The position numbers and the translations under genes were made by a program. Positions 1-11,730 of a stretch of 64,000 nt of DNA are shown here, one piece after another. The stretch spans positions 51,634,825 through 51,698,824 of the forward strand of contig OZ024726.1 in NCBI GenBank assembly GCA_964016875.1, read 5' to 3'. Numbering within the stretch: position 1 is the stretch's first letter; each line of letters starts with the position of its first letter. This stretch comes from Fallopia convolvulus (lineage: Eukaryota > Streptophyta > Magnoliopsida > Caryophyllales > Polygonaceae). Under the pieces are notes generated by a model, which saw only the letters and a program-made list of their open reading frames with translations, searched no databases and was not told the DNA's origin.

Positions 1-140
1 ATTACTTTAAAATTTCCATTCTTATAATGAATTAAAATAATCAATCATACATGATGACTATTAGCCTATTCCTTTAAATTTTTGAACTGAAAGTGAATTC
101 ATTGATGTGTACAATGAAATTGATAATTGAGTGAATTTTG

Positions 141-3100
141 TCATTCGGATAAAGATAAAGAAGGCACATCTGGTTGTTTGGAGATCCATCCATCTTGATC
201 AATAAAGGCTGCAACTGAATATTGGGATAGCTCTTTGGCACTGGTACCCTTCTTCATCCAAGGAACTCGATGCCTTAAATTTGCCCCTGGTCCCCTACAA
301 TCCCACTCTATATACGTTGTATGTTTCCTTCCATTACGAGAGCGCACATACAAAAATATTAAGCACAAACGTTAGTAATTAAATGACTTACTTAGAACTC
401 GACCAAAAAAAATGACTTACTTAGAACTGTACGAGGCATGCAAAAGTCACACAAAATTACCAAACTTTGTTTTGTTTTTACAAAACTGTCCTCCCGAGTT
501 AAATCTGTTATGTTACTACTTTATTTCTAAAATCAACCTTGTTTATCAATAAACTTATCAAAGTTTGTGGGCCGATATAGTAAGGGTTGTGCGTATATAA
601 GCCTAATACACATGCTCAATGAGATTTTATTTAAAAACCATTTAGTAATAGGAGAATAACCCAGTCTTATATATTGGACAAGTTTAGTCCCAACTTTCTC
701 AATCTTTTTATAGAGAGCCCAATGATGGGTTAGCCAACCCAACCTAAATAACACGTGGACCACTTGCCAAACCCAAACAAATAGGTGGATATCATCACTC
801 ACTAAACTCAACCCAAACAGGCAAACAACTAGGAAACGGGCCCATAACCAAATGTGCTCCAATACCATATTAAAGTTTGTGGGCTAATATAATGAGGGTC
901 GTGCTTATGTAAGCCAATACACAACTTCAATGAGCTTCTATTATCAAATCAATTGAAAATAGGAGGAATAACTTGATCAAGGTCTTATATACTAAATAAG
1001 TTTAGTCCCAACTATTGATGTGAGAACATATTCTAAACAAAACTGATCTAAATATCGAAGAACATGATTATAAATGATAATCTAGCCTTTAGCTATGAAG
1101 CATTGAAGGGTAGGTAACAAAATTGGATGATTGTTTGACAAAAAAACATTATTGGGGTGAATATGTATGATTTTCCCAATTCACATATGGTTTTGTGTGA
1201 TATACCGCCAAAAAAACTATATGAACTATCAAGAATGATGACTAGTACGTACTTTTACAAACGAGATCACATGCTATAAAATCTATTTCCCAATATATTT
1301 CATTGATTAATCAAATTAATTTTAAATTAAATTTTAAATAATTTTATCCATTAATAAAATAATAAATAATTTAACCAAGTAAAACAACAGATTAGAGTGA
1401 AATAAAATTGCATTTAGACAACAAGATATGAGTTAATACTTACTCTTGATTGATAGCATGCCAAGCATTCCAACCGAGAGGGTCAACCACAGGGCCCAAG
1501 TATGTTTGATAGAAGATGACCCTCGAAAATTTATCATAAGCTCTTCCCAAATAAGAGCGTCCAACTCCTCGTACTTTACCTCTCAAGAATACGAACCCAC
1601 TTGGATCATCTAGTCCTTTTCTTCCCTGTGCCGTAATGAATCCTCCGAATAATACTTGTATGTCGCAATCCTGTGTGGTAATAATTCATATGACTATAAA
1701 GTTATAGATGTCGAAACAGAATTATATGTTTTTTGTGTTCATAAGAGACACTTAGAACATTACAATGGGTGGAGGGGAGGGAATTCAAACTTGCGACCTA
1801 ATAGTCACGTGCGTCATCATCTAGCATGACTGGCTAATTAGGCTTGACAATCGGAATTATATGATGATTAACAAGAAATATGATCATATACGACTATGAA
1901 GGGGCCGATCTTGATTCGGTGGAGTTACTTTTGGAAAAAAAATGAAATGCCATCTAATAAAATATTGATTAATTTCAATTGAAAGGTCATGATCTAACTA
2001 ACTCTAGATCTATCGATAGAGTTAAATTACAAAGCTACTATATATTATTTAAATTATTAAAATGTATACCTCGTAAACAGATTGGCCAGTCCCCCAAATA
2101 AAATCAACCGCACCTTGAATGTGACAAGATTTGAAGTAGTGACGACCAAGCACATCCCAAAGTGTGTCTTGGATGCCCTCGAAGCGACAATTATAAAATG
2201 CAGATTTATCTCCATAAACTCTTACAGCAGTGTTCCGAGTCCAATTCCTAGGCGCGATACTACCATACGTGTTCTGCAATTAAGGTTTCATTTGGGAAAA
2301 AAAGGATGGTATTAACGATTTTTTTAACTTGTTAAGGACTTTATTATAAAACAATTTTGTCAAATTTATTTTATTAAGAATTTAATATTTTTATAGGGTT
2401 GATGATACATTAATTCCTTTTTTGAGTATTTAGTTAATTTCCAAAAGTAGGATATGATCATAGATTCATGAACTCCTTAATTAGTACTACAACTAGTTAT
2501 ACCCGTCGTGCCCTGCACGACTATGGTTCTGTATTTTATAGATATTAAATAAATATATAATATAAAAATTAATATAAGTAATTTATTCCTTGTACAGTGT
2601 ACAAATTTTTTATTTCTTGAAATCAAATAAAACAAATTAAATATAAATTATTAAGTTTAATGCTAAGAATAAAAAAGATTAAGGTAAAATAATGTACATT
2701 TCTCATTTTCCTTGATGATATTTCATAGATATTTAATTTTAAACAAAAGATAACATATGAATAAAGAAGTATTTATATATTAGAATATAGAAGAGATAAG
2801 ATTTACATAAAATAATAATTAAACTAATAAATAAGATATAATTGAAAGATGAAGATAAAAATAATTTTAAAAAATAATTTGTTTTCAATTAAGGTGGGGC
2901 CAAACACATTTTTTGGCTCGTTATAGTAAAGATTAGATAAGATTAAATATTATATTTTTTATTACTTTCTATGTACCTTAATTTAGAGAGTATCAAGTAT
3001 TTCAATATATTTATTAAATATTATATTACCTATTTTTAAACTTTATAAGTATTTATCATTAATTTCTTATTATAAAAGGAAATATATGTATATCTATAAA

Positions 3101-4668
3101 TAAATTCTTGAAAAGATATCATGCTAAAAGATAAAAGATATTTATACTTACTTAAAATATCTCAAATTTATTATCTTTAATTTTAAAAATTTGTATAAGG
3201 AAGTTTTCAAAAGATATTTTTATACTAAATAGTTATTTGTTTGATGTTAAATATAGATTTAAATAGTTAAAGAAGAATTTAATAGTAAAAAGTTAAAATA
3301 TTAGGAATAAAAATTAATTTCTTACATAAGAGGTGGAGCCAGAATCGTTCTGGTGGCTCGAAAAGGTACAACTTTAATATATAGTTATAGATATTGAAAG
3401 TTCTATTTTTTACCAAAATTTTATTTAAGGTAAATCTTTTACATAAATAGATAAAAAGAAAAAGATAAAATAATTTTCTTTAATTTTAAATAAAATTCGA
3501 ATTTAATTTTTATTCATATAAATAGATAGAAATTTAATTGGAAAAACTAAATTAATATATCTATCTTAATATTAAAATTCGAATTTAATTTTTATTCATA
3601 TAAATAGATAGAAATTTAATTGGAAAAACTAAATTACTATATCTATCTTAATATATAATATCTAATGTTCTATAATTTATTTTAATTTTAGATAAAATCT
3701 TTTAGGTCTATCCTAATTCCTAATATATAATAGATAACATTTTTATTTTAGATAGAATCTTTTATAGATTAATTTATCATATATCTATATTATCCTAAAA
3801 TAATATCAGCATATATAAATTTCCAAAATAAAAAATCCTATGTGGCGAAATCCTAGGTGGCTTAACGTGGGAACGACACGTAGGAAAATCCTAGGTGGCG
3901 CAACGTGGTGGCCTTATTCCTTGCGTCTTTTATATATATACATAGATTAGTTGAACAAATTTACATATATACAGCGTAAATGAGGGTGAAAAACAGAAGT
4001 AATGGATCTAAATTAGGAATTTATTGAAAGTTGAAAAGAGCCATGAGATTAAAAAAAGCACTTAGTTAATGGATAAGGTACCTTGAAGCCAATATCCCTG
4101 GCCATAAAATTGTCTGCACAGGCGCTGAATGTTGCACTTGAATCAGGGTTGTCATGAGAATCAAATGCAATCACAGTGTCCATTGGACTATGCCCTTGAA
4201 GAATTACACACTGTTTATCATATGGAATCTGAACTCGCTCTCTACGTACATATATAAGTTGATCAGCCACATGTTAACATAAAAAAAAAAACCATTTCGA
4301 CCAAACAAACAAACAAACCCATTACCCATGACTTAAAATAAAATTGAGGTTTCCGTTTCAACTCTAATGGGCAGTGTCCAAGAACAAAAAACATAAAATA
4401 TATGCAACTCAGGACTATGACAAAAACAATAGATACATTACGTGTAAGTTCCGCGATCAAGGAGGACTCTGATCCATTGTTTGTTGTTAGAAGGAATGGA
4501 GTCAATTGCATCTTGAACTCGGCTGAATTTGGCCTTGCCCTTGGTTTGCGAGACTGTGATGGTATATGTAATTTTTGAATTGACACATTCAGATCCAATG
4601 GCGGAACAAGTGAATGCAAGAACAGAAGATACAATGGTAACAACAAGTACTACTCTTAAGACTTGCAT
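141..4668 (-). CDS. Pectin methylesterase, secreted, five exons (array copy 1)
   Basis: Removes methyl esters from cell-wall homogalacturonan. Exons on the minus strand are 4668-4442, 4241-4082, 2273-2070, 1670-1444 and 327-141; all junctions are GT-AG and the sum is 1005 nt, giving 334 residues. The start was chosen at 4668 because it opens directly into a hydrophobic signal peptide ([19 protein letters not shown]). There is no PMEI pro-domain. Visible motifs are GTYTERV near residue 75, QDTLW with Asp165, VDFIWG with Asp186 and LGRAY with Arg240, which match the catalytic regions of the family. The usual Gln of the QAVALR block appears to be Arg142. A TATA-like sequence lies at 4731-4737. 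Intron 3 holds about 1.5 kb of AT-rich inserted DNA. The copy at 12165-14289 has the same structure. Family assignment is secure; activity is inferred. Confidence 0.9.
2486..3951. mobile_element. AT-rich insertion inside pectinesterase intron 3
   Basis: About 1.47 kb of very AT-rich DNA lies between two copies of TAGTT and expands an intron that is only about 280 bp in the sister gene at 12-14 kb. The left end contains a short GC-rich palindrome-like motif (CGTGCCCTGCACG) and the right end runs into a TATATATA tract. An internal unit of about 85 bp is tandemly repeated (about 3487-3571 and 3573-3657). No protein is encoded. It is probably a non-autonomous transposon; the class is not resolved. 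Confidence 0.5.
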
Positions 4669-5620
4669 TTTCTTACTATGAATAGATTTGAAAGGAAAGA
4701 TGAGCAAGAAACTTTCATCGTCGACTCTACATATAAATTGCAATTTGGCATGTTTGTATTCTTTCTAAATTTCTGGTGCAAGATGATTTGTTGCCTCTTT
4801 GGTATATCTAAATCTAGATTTACTTCAACGGGCCAGATCGAACATTTTCTCCATTATAGTCATGATGCATGGTAATTGATCTAAAGAGAATCAATGTGGT
4901 AGTTAGAATTTCAGAAAATGGTGATGTGTACATATTTGTTCTTTGAGGTTACATTTACTTACTGAAGTAGATTTCGTTGCCTGAACCTTGAATATATATA
5001 CTCCCTAGACAATTGGCAAGCAACTACCTACTAAATACTTTAATGATCAATATTGTTAGAGTTATCCCACGTCTGAAATTGAAAAGTGAAAACTATAATT
5101 ACCGAGTAATATATAAACTCATAAGTTACTCCTCCCGTCGCTATATGCCTATATGCATGATTTTGGGTATATGCTAGGCCCATTATTACACGATTCTCAA
5201 ATTATCGGCCCAATGTTTTATATGGTTAATCTAATCGATTGGATCAGGATTTATATCTTGATCAACTGAAATTAAACTGGATCATGACTTATTCATTGAA
5301 CTGCAATGATGCACGAATGTATTTATCATAGCAATCCTTTTTTTTGGGGGTCAAATCTTCACAATCTGATCCATTGCTTCTTTCTTGGCGCAGCTGTAAC
5401 ATTGCTAGCAAGAATTCTATCTATTTTCACCATAAATGCATAGCAAATAGTGCTCTAGTAAAAACTCATCCTACGGTAAATCATGTAGTTAAGCTATAAC
5501 CGTTGGGTTTTAATAAAAGAAGGCTAAGGATTAAAAAAAAAGAGGTTGTGTGGCCGGGTTATGGTTTATGCTAATCCTTGGGATTTCTGTTTGCAATTTT
5601 GAAAATATATTCCCCTTCTA
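4669..5620. other. Upstream flank of pectinesterase copy 1
   Basis: About 950 bases upstream of the first pectinesterase start. The proximal part (to about 5050) resembles the flanks of the other two array copies, including the TATA-like region and a shared GCAAGAAACTTTCATC block near 4704. No open reading frame or repeat was recognised in the rest. Confidence 0.6.
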
Positions 5621-5694
5621 GCCTATTAGCTCAATAGGTAGAGCAATTGTACGTGCTTATGCACAAAGATGTGGGTTCGAATCCCACATAGGCT
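5621..5694 (+). tRNA. tRNA-like sequence, probably a pseudogene or SINE head
   Basis: The sequence shows a D arm (GCUC/GAGC), a perfect T arm (GUGGG/CCCAC with UUCGAAU loop) and an acceptor stem of six pairs (GCCUAU/AUAGGC). The A box and the B box (GGTTCGAATCC) of pol III promoters are both present. The anticodon arm is abnormal: four pairs (UUGU/ACAA) enclose about 12 bases instead of a five-pair stem with a 7-base loop, so no anticodon can be assigned. It is most likely a tRNA-derived repeat or a dead tRNA gene. Confidence 0.5.
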
Positions 5695-5879
5695 ATTATT
5701 AACAAGTAAAGTCCAATATGATGATTTGGCTTTGAATGTCATCAATATAAAGTAAAGGCATGATAACTATCATATTTCAAATTAGCAAGTTCGATTCAAC
5801 AACACAAAAGTTTGACGCTAGCTACCAATTTAAAATAAAGGAAAGATAGTCATGTTTAAAATGAAGGTTTAAATAAACC

Positions 5880-6260
5880 ATCACCACAAATTAGATACCA
5901 GAAATCAGTAGCAACAACAAATCTCAAGTGGCAACAAATAAGCAGAGAACCATCAGAAATCAGCATTCAACAACAGCAACACAATCGTCATCCCGAGCAG
6001 CAACAGATCAGCAAAACCAGCAGAAATATACAGCAGTAACAAATCAGCAAAATCTTCATCCCGAGCAACAGATCAGCAAAACCATCAGACATCAACAACA
6101 AGAATAGATCAGCAAAACCATCGGAAATGAACAACAACAACAGATCAACAAAGCCATCAGAAATCAACAGCAGCAACAAATCAACAAAATCTTCATCCCG
6201 AGTGGCACCAAATCAGCGAAAACCATAAAAAATCAGCAGCAGCAGTAGCCAAATTGATCA
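5880..6260. repeat. CAGCAACAA-rich minisatellite
   Basis: Imperfect tandem units of about 39-42 bases built from ATCAGCAAAACCATCAGAAA and CAGCAACAACA blocks. Read on the minus strand the unit encodes a repeating SDGFADLLL-like peptide, which explains the open frame at 5988-6179. No evidence of a real gene; it lies just past the 3' end of the FAR1-like fragment. Confidence 0.75.
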
Positions 6261-6345
6261 TCAAAAACAAGGGCGGGCTAAATCTCAAGTGGTCTTGACA
6301 AGTCACATCTCATTACTTTGGAGGAGCCGAGCATATGCTTGTAAG

Positions 6346-7119
6346 TCAGCATACTACAGAACAAATAAAGACCAAGTGTAAGAGATTCTTGCAGAAATCA
6401 AAGAAAAAGTCAGGATCCTCTAATTGCATCGCTTGCAAGTACCCTAAGACATTTCTTGTCTCGCCTGGCTTGATTCCTGCATTACGCTTACTTCGCAAGT
6501 AGTTATTGTAATCCACGCGAATAAAACCAAGATTTTCGCGACCTCCTGCTTGCTTAGCCATGAGCTCAAATGCATTCCTAGGAGCAATACTTGACTTATC
6601 TGCCATATCTACTTCTGCTGATTGAGGCATTGACACCCTTCGGTGTTATCTGCACATATGAACCTTACTCAGACTTGCCATGTTATGGTTATCCTCTGAA
6701 GTAAATTTCACAACATTATACTTGCTAGCACGACGACAGTTAATTTTCAACATAGCCAAACATCCGAATCTTGTTTCTGATCGCTGGGATTTGTAAACAT
6801 CATCTCGCTTATCTTGTCCCCTTTTGCCCTCACATGAACATACAAATATTCGATCTAAAACTTTCCCGTCCTTGTTATGCGACTTGCTTTTTCGTATAGA
6901 GAAGTCAACTTCCTTTCCGTAACCATTGTAAAATGCATAAGCTGCATCCTCAGTTTCAAACTCCATACCAACGATTGGAATCATTTCTTTAGGTATATTG
7001 ACATGGATGGGCTTTTTGCTTTCATCATTTACACAAGAATCGCTATCATCAATGTCGTCAATATCATTCTCAAATTCCAATCTTCTTCGGGGCTGCACTT
7101 CTTGCGTAAAATCGTCCAT
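6346..7119 (-). pseudogene. FAR1/FHY3-type gene fragment with in-frame stop
   Basis: The minus strand encodes a FAR1 DNA-binding (zinc-finger) domain, seen as GMEFETEDAAYAFYNGYGKE, the C-x-C pair in IFVCSCEGKRG and a downstream Cys in RFGCLAM. It then continues into the conserved block MADKSSIAPRNAFELMAKQA, RENLGFIRVDYNNYLRSKR and VLGYLQAMQLEDPDFFF. A TAA stop at 6648-6646 interrupts the frame between two parts that otherwise stay in register. The following MULE-type transposase core and SWIM finger of full FRS proteins are absent, as the frame closes at 6346. The gene lies inside the truncated middle pectinesterase locus. It is either the remnant of a Mutator-like transposon or of a domesticated FRS gene. 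Confidence 0.85.
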
Positions 7120-7259
7120 TACCCTAAATCATTCAATGTTAGACAATAGCATACTTGGTTATTGGACCCAAAAAAATAGCATACTTGTTTAAGCTTTATA
7201 GTTACGTACATTCAACAAAAACCTAATGACTATATACAAGTATGATAATAATCAAATTT

Positions 7260-7372
7260 CTAAATGAAACAAATCAGATTTCGACCGGGTATATTAGAAT
7301 ATACATACATAGAATTATAATGATACTCAAAGTCTAAATGAAACAAATCAGATTTCGACCGGGTATATTAGA
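7260..7372. repeat. Tandem direct repeat beside the pectinesterase breakpoint
   Basis: A block of about 40 bases containing CAGATTTCGACCGGGTATAT occurs at about 7260-7300 and again at about 7331-7372, a spacing near 72 bases. The core GATTTCGACCG also appears at 7700, directly at the point where similarity to the pectinesterase stops. Confidence 0.7.
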
Positions 7373-7710
7373 GCAAAATTAAGCAAAGAAGTTAATTACT
7401 TGATGGCGACAGAAATATAGAGCGGCAGAAGATGGGCCACTGTCTCGATCGTCGTCAACGTTGCGCAAGGCTGGTGTCGGAGTGAAGTCGGGCAAACAAT
7501 TGAGAAGAAGACGTCGGCGTGAATGATCGAACAAGCCTGACGATTAAACTTCCTAAGAATACTGACGAGGGTTTTTGAGAATTACATTGAAATTTAGTAA
7601 TTTTCCTGAAAATAAAAAATAGTGCTGATTTGGCAATTTTTGCCATGTGGTCCAATCAGGTAAATGGGACAAATTGTTGGCACAAATTGCTGGACAGACG
7701 ATTTCGACCG

Positions 7711-8253
7711 AATATCCTCGGCCATAAAATTGTCTGCAAAGGCGCTGAACGTTGCAGAATCACCGGTGAAATGTGCATCAAATGCAATGATAGTGTCCAT
7801 TGCATTATGCCCTTGGGAAATTACACACTGTTTATCACGCGGAATTTGAACTTGTTCTCTACGTACGTACGTACCAAAGTACAATGTAAAAATAAAGACC
7901 CGTTAATTACAAAACTTTCATGGGACTATGGGAGTCAATTATATAGAAAAACTCATTAATATAAATTGAAAAAAAAAGTAATTAACATGAAAGATTAAAT
8001 AAACATACACGTTACATACTTACGTGTAAGTTCCGGGATCGAGGAGGACTCTTATCCATCGTCCGTTGTTAGAAGGAATGGAGTCAATTGCATCTTGAAC
8101 TCGTCTGAATTTGGCCTTGCCCTTGGATTTTGAGACTTTGATGGTATATGCAACTTTTGAATCGATGCATTCAGATCCAATGGCAGAACAAGTGAATGCA
8201 AGAACAAAAAATATGATAGTAACAACAAGTACTACTACTCTAAAGACTTGCAT
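7711..8253 (-). pseudogene. Truncated pectinesterase, exons 1-2 only (array copy 2)
   Basis: Exon 1 (8253-8024) encodes the signal peptide and the first 76 codons almost identically to the other copies. Exon 2 begins at 7858 (same acceptor position) and carries the VQIPRDKQCVI and FADNFMAEDI region. Similarity ends abruptly near 7711, a few codons before the exon 2 donor site. Exons 3-5 with all catalytic residues are missing; foreign DNA with the FAR1 fragment follows instead. A TATA-like sequence at 8331-8340 is preserved, so the remnant might still be transcribed. Confidence 0.85.
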
Positions 8254-8671
8254 TTCTTACTATCGATGGATTTTAAGAGAAAAATGTTTCACATAACAAT
8301 AGACAATGTGCAAGAAGCTTTCATCCTCTTTATATATAAATTGGGATTTTGCCATGTTTTTTTTATTATTTCGGGTATAAGATGATTAATTTGTTGCCTC
8401 TTTGGTATATAGAAATCTAGATTTACTTCAATGGGGCAGATCTTAAATTTCCATTATATTCTTATTTTATTTATTAATCGAAAGAAAATTCATGTGCTAA
8501 GTCGAATTTCAAGCTGGTCATGTTCTTTATTTTTTATGAGGGAACCCATTTGGTGGTAGACTTTGAGCTCGTGGCCCAGTTATCAAGCACTACAAACTAG
8601 ATAAATCGGTTTGTACCGACCAGTTCAATCAAATTGAAGAAAAGATGTTGCGACTTGATATTTTAACCAAT

Positions 8672-9160
8672 TAAGTGCTCGTTTAACCAAACGTGTGAAG
8701 TAGAAATCCTATTAATTTAATTCATAGGAAATGTAATTTCCGGTGATTGAAATTCATGGGATTTATCAAAATGTGTTTGGTTATAATTAATTCCCCAATA
8801 ATTAAATTGCTACAACTTGTTTGGTTGAAACAGAAAAATCATGGGAATTTTTTTTTAAAATTACTATAAGAACCCTTATCCATACAAAATAATAATGTAA
8901 CTCAAGGTAAATAAGAAATTTATAATTTAAAAAGAAAAAGAAAGAAAAAATAATTTAAATAATAATGGAGGAAGTTAATCTTACCCACCCCTATCATGGT
9001 AATTGCAATTCCTCCATTTTAGAGGAATTGTAATTCATGGAAATTTAAGTTCCTGGGTTTTTTTTTATGTAAAAAAATCTAACCAAACACATATATTAAG
9101 AGCTATTTTCTGGAATTTTTAAAATCATGTGATTTTAAACTTATACCAAACAAGCACTAA
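8672..9160. mobile_element. MITE-like element, hAT-style ends
   Basis: About 490 bases of AT-rich non-coding DNA with imperfect inverted ends: TAAGTGCTCGTTTAACCA on the left against the reverse complement TTAGTGCTTGTTTGGTAT on the right. Internal copies of GTTTGGTT follow. A solitary related end (ACCAAACAAGCACTAAAT) is present at about 16501-16518, so the family is repeated in this window. No target duplication could be defined. Confidence 0.55.
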
Positions 9161-9546
9161 ATAAAAAGACAGAAACAAAAATCGAATCTAAGATCTCATA
9201 TCATTTCTCCATACTTTTTTTTTACTACTAGGTCGCTCATGTGGGGGCTAAATGGTAATGCAATTAATTGTTCTTTGATGTTATATTTAGTGAAGTCGAT
9301 TTCATTGCCTGCTTCTAGAACTTGATATAGATGATTGACAAGATCATAACTACTAATACTTTTATGAGGTAAATGCCTATATATGGGTTTGCTTATAGTT
9401 TTTCCTGCATTGTAAGCTTTATATGATCAATCAAATCGATCGGATCATGATTTAGATCATTGCTGATCGAAATCTCATAGAATTGAAAAAATGCATTATA
9501 TAGAATTTTGAACTTTATATGATTAATATACATATATATATATATA

Positions 9547-10376
9547 TAGATTGAATCAAATGAAAATGGAGTTTATCATGAAAATTAAGAACAAATCTAG
9601 ACAATCCGATTAAAACCCTAAAAATGAATTTAGGCCACCCGATTAAAAAAATAAAAAATAATTTTTTTTTTTTTTTTATTTTCTTAGTTTATTTTTTAAA
9701 GTCTTTTTACGTATGTAGAAATGTAGAATGATGTAAATCGAGTATGAACATAAAGCCATAAAACGTGAACATGCAATACTAATATGTGAACGTATCTATA
9801 TTATATGTGAACGTATACTAAATTTTCTGAAGTTAAAATGCGGTTATATGTGAACATCCCTTTTAAAAATGTGAGCATGTGTATAAAATATGTGAACAGA
9901 ACGTAAAATGTCAACCGTCGTGTTTTTGGCAAAAATAAGCGAAAAAATAAAAATAAATTTTTTTTTTGATTTTTTTTTTGTCAAAATTTTTTAAGCCGTT
10001 TAACGCCTGTATTATGATTTAATCAAACATGAACACATGACCATAAAACATGAACAAACAATAATAATATATGAACACACTTGTAATATATGTGAACGTA
10101 TTATAAAATCTCTGAACTGAAAAATGTGATAATATGTGAACATGTCTTATAACAGTGTGAACATATGCATAAAATACGTGAACGTAACGTAAAAAAACAA
10201 ATTTCGTGTTTTTGGCAAAAACAAGCGAAACTAAGAAAATTAAAAAAAAAATTATTTTTATTTTTTCAAAATTACCATTTTACCCCTATCTCTTCTAATC
10301 TTAGCCATCCATTTATCAAATCCAAGGATCCTCATTTGTTCTTAGTTTTCATGATAAACCCATGAATCAACCTCTA
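9547..10376. mobile_element. Non-coding inverted-repeat element with internal duplication
   Basis: About 830 bases bounded by inverted repeats of roughly 45 bases (9547-9596 and 10332-10376; core TTTATCATGAAAA and AAGAACAAAT). The interior consists of two diverged direct copies of about 280 bases, each with several GTGAAC motifs and ending in CGTGTTTTTGGCAAAA followed by an A/T-rich run. No protein is encoded. Probably a MITE or another non-autonomous DNA transposon. Confidence 0.65.
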
Positions 10377-10902
10377 TATATATCTTAATATGATTTTTAA
10401 CAACTTTTCCATCTTGAAAAAATTTGGGATTTTATAGAATTTTGAACTATTTTTTAGTCTGATTATTTCCTCATCTTAGTAGGAAAGGAGGAAAAAAAGT
10501 TTTCCCAAATCTGTAGCATATATACTAGCATTCTCCAAAAATAAGTTAAGACAATATGATTTTTGCTTCTCCGTTTCTGAGAATTTTTTTTGAAATACCA
10601 CTAACACTATGTTCCATTAATAGTGTTAGCAAGAATGCATTTATTTTCACAATAACATTTATTTTCACCTTAAATGCATGATTCAAAGTTAAGCTCACTT
10701 TTTTAATTTGCTAACAAAATAATGAACGAAAAAAAAATTATTACTAAGGCAAAGGTTTCTATCATAAACCTTACAAACACTCACTAATGCCTAATGAGCT
10801 CCCTAACGAATTTATAGCAAGATGGAGAAGTCTAATGTTTTAGTGCCAAAAAATGAGTGAGTGGGCTTACGTTAAAATGTGCACTAATAATTTACCCCCA
10901 GA
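10377..10902. other. Intergenic, nothing recognised
   Basis: AT-rich sequence between two repeat elements. No gene, RNA or clear repeat was recognised. Confidence 0.5.
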
Positions 10903-11081
10903 CAGTGTTCTAAAAAACGCTAGGCGGACGCTGGGCGGAGAGGGACCGCCTAGCGCCTAAACGGTGGTCTGGGTGGTCCTAAACGGGTACCTAGGCGGTC
11001 TGGACGGCTAGGTAGGCTAGGACCTTCCAGCGCGCCTAGGCGGGACCTAGACGGATCCTAGAAGGGATTTTTAGAACAGTG
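10903..11081. mobile_element. Short GC-rich MITE with CAGTGTTCTAAAAA ends
   Basis: A 179-base GC-rich island in AT-rich surroundings. It starts with CAGTGTTCTAAAAA and ends with TTTTTAGAACAGTG, so it has 14-base terminal inverted repeats with one mismatch. The interior is made of short variants of CTAGGCGG and its complement CCGCCTAG, which can fold extensively. Similar CTAGGCG-rich, TTCTAAAAA-ended repeats are, as I recall, widespread in plant genomes. Confidence 0.75.
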
Positions 11082-11479
11082 CACCCAGAGCTAAGCGTGC
11101 ACGTGGAAAGTGCCAAAACACTATCATTTGAAACTTAGGTGTCTAAGGCTTGTAACGTTGAATGTCAACTTGCTCAATGTAAAAGTAGAACCAAGTTGAC
11201 CTCAAGCAAATGGTGTGAAAAGGTCACAAAATAAAGGGAAGTCTAGAAGTCTATGACGACTTCTATCAAAATAAATGGCAAAAAATTTTCGCAAGGATGA
11301 TTCCAAAATCCAAAATAAGAGTGAAGCCAGAGAGTTCGTTAAAAGGCTCACTCTTCAAGATGAAAAATAAAAAAGATATCCCTTTGATGATGGTAATGAT
11401 GATGAGGATGAAGGGATATTCTATAACCTCATGACCGCCAAAGCTTTGAAACTCCTCGAGTAAAAAGGCACAACGAAGC

Positions 11480-11730
11480 GGCCATAAAAATTGATCCAAA
11501 ACTTTATTCATATAAACCATTGTCTTCTTGGCCATATGATCCAAGATTGCTATGTCCTAAAGGGTATCATTAAAGAAATGATCAACGGAGAGATTGAAAT
11601 TGAGGGGGCAAGCTCAAAAGATTTTTTTGCTTCATCAAATGTGATTAAATATATTATAAAAATTATAGGGCAACAGATCCCCAAAATCATGGTGGTTTTC
11701 GATTCTTCCTTAAAGATTGTTGAAAAATGA
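11480..11730 (+). pseudogene. Degenerate retroelement gag remnant (weak)
   Basis: A frame with GHMIQDCYVLKGIIKEMING resembles the region after the gag zinc knuckle of plant Ty3-type elements, where GHxxxxCxxLKxxIxxLI is typical. Surrounding sequence from about 11270 has several stops. No LTR was found. The call rests on one short stretch and could be wrong. Confidence 0.35.

Noticed and set aside
5988..6179. 63-codon Leu-rich frame with repeated SDGFADLLL
   Set aside because: It is the translation of a CAGCAACAA-type minisatellite and has no gene context.
5880..6260. CRISPR-like array
   Set aside because: Units are imperfect tandem repeats without unique spacers, in a plant nuclear genome.
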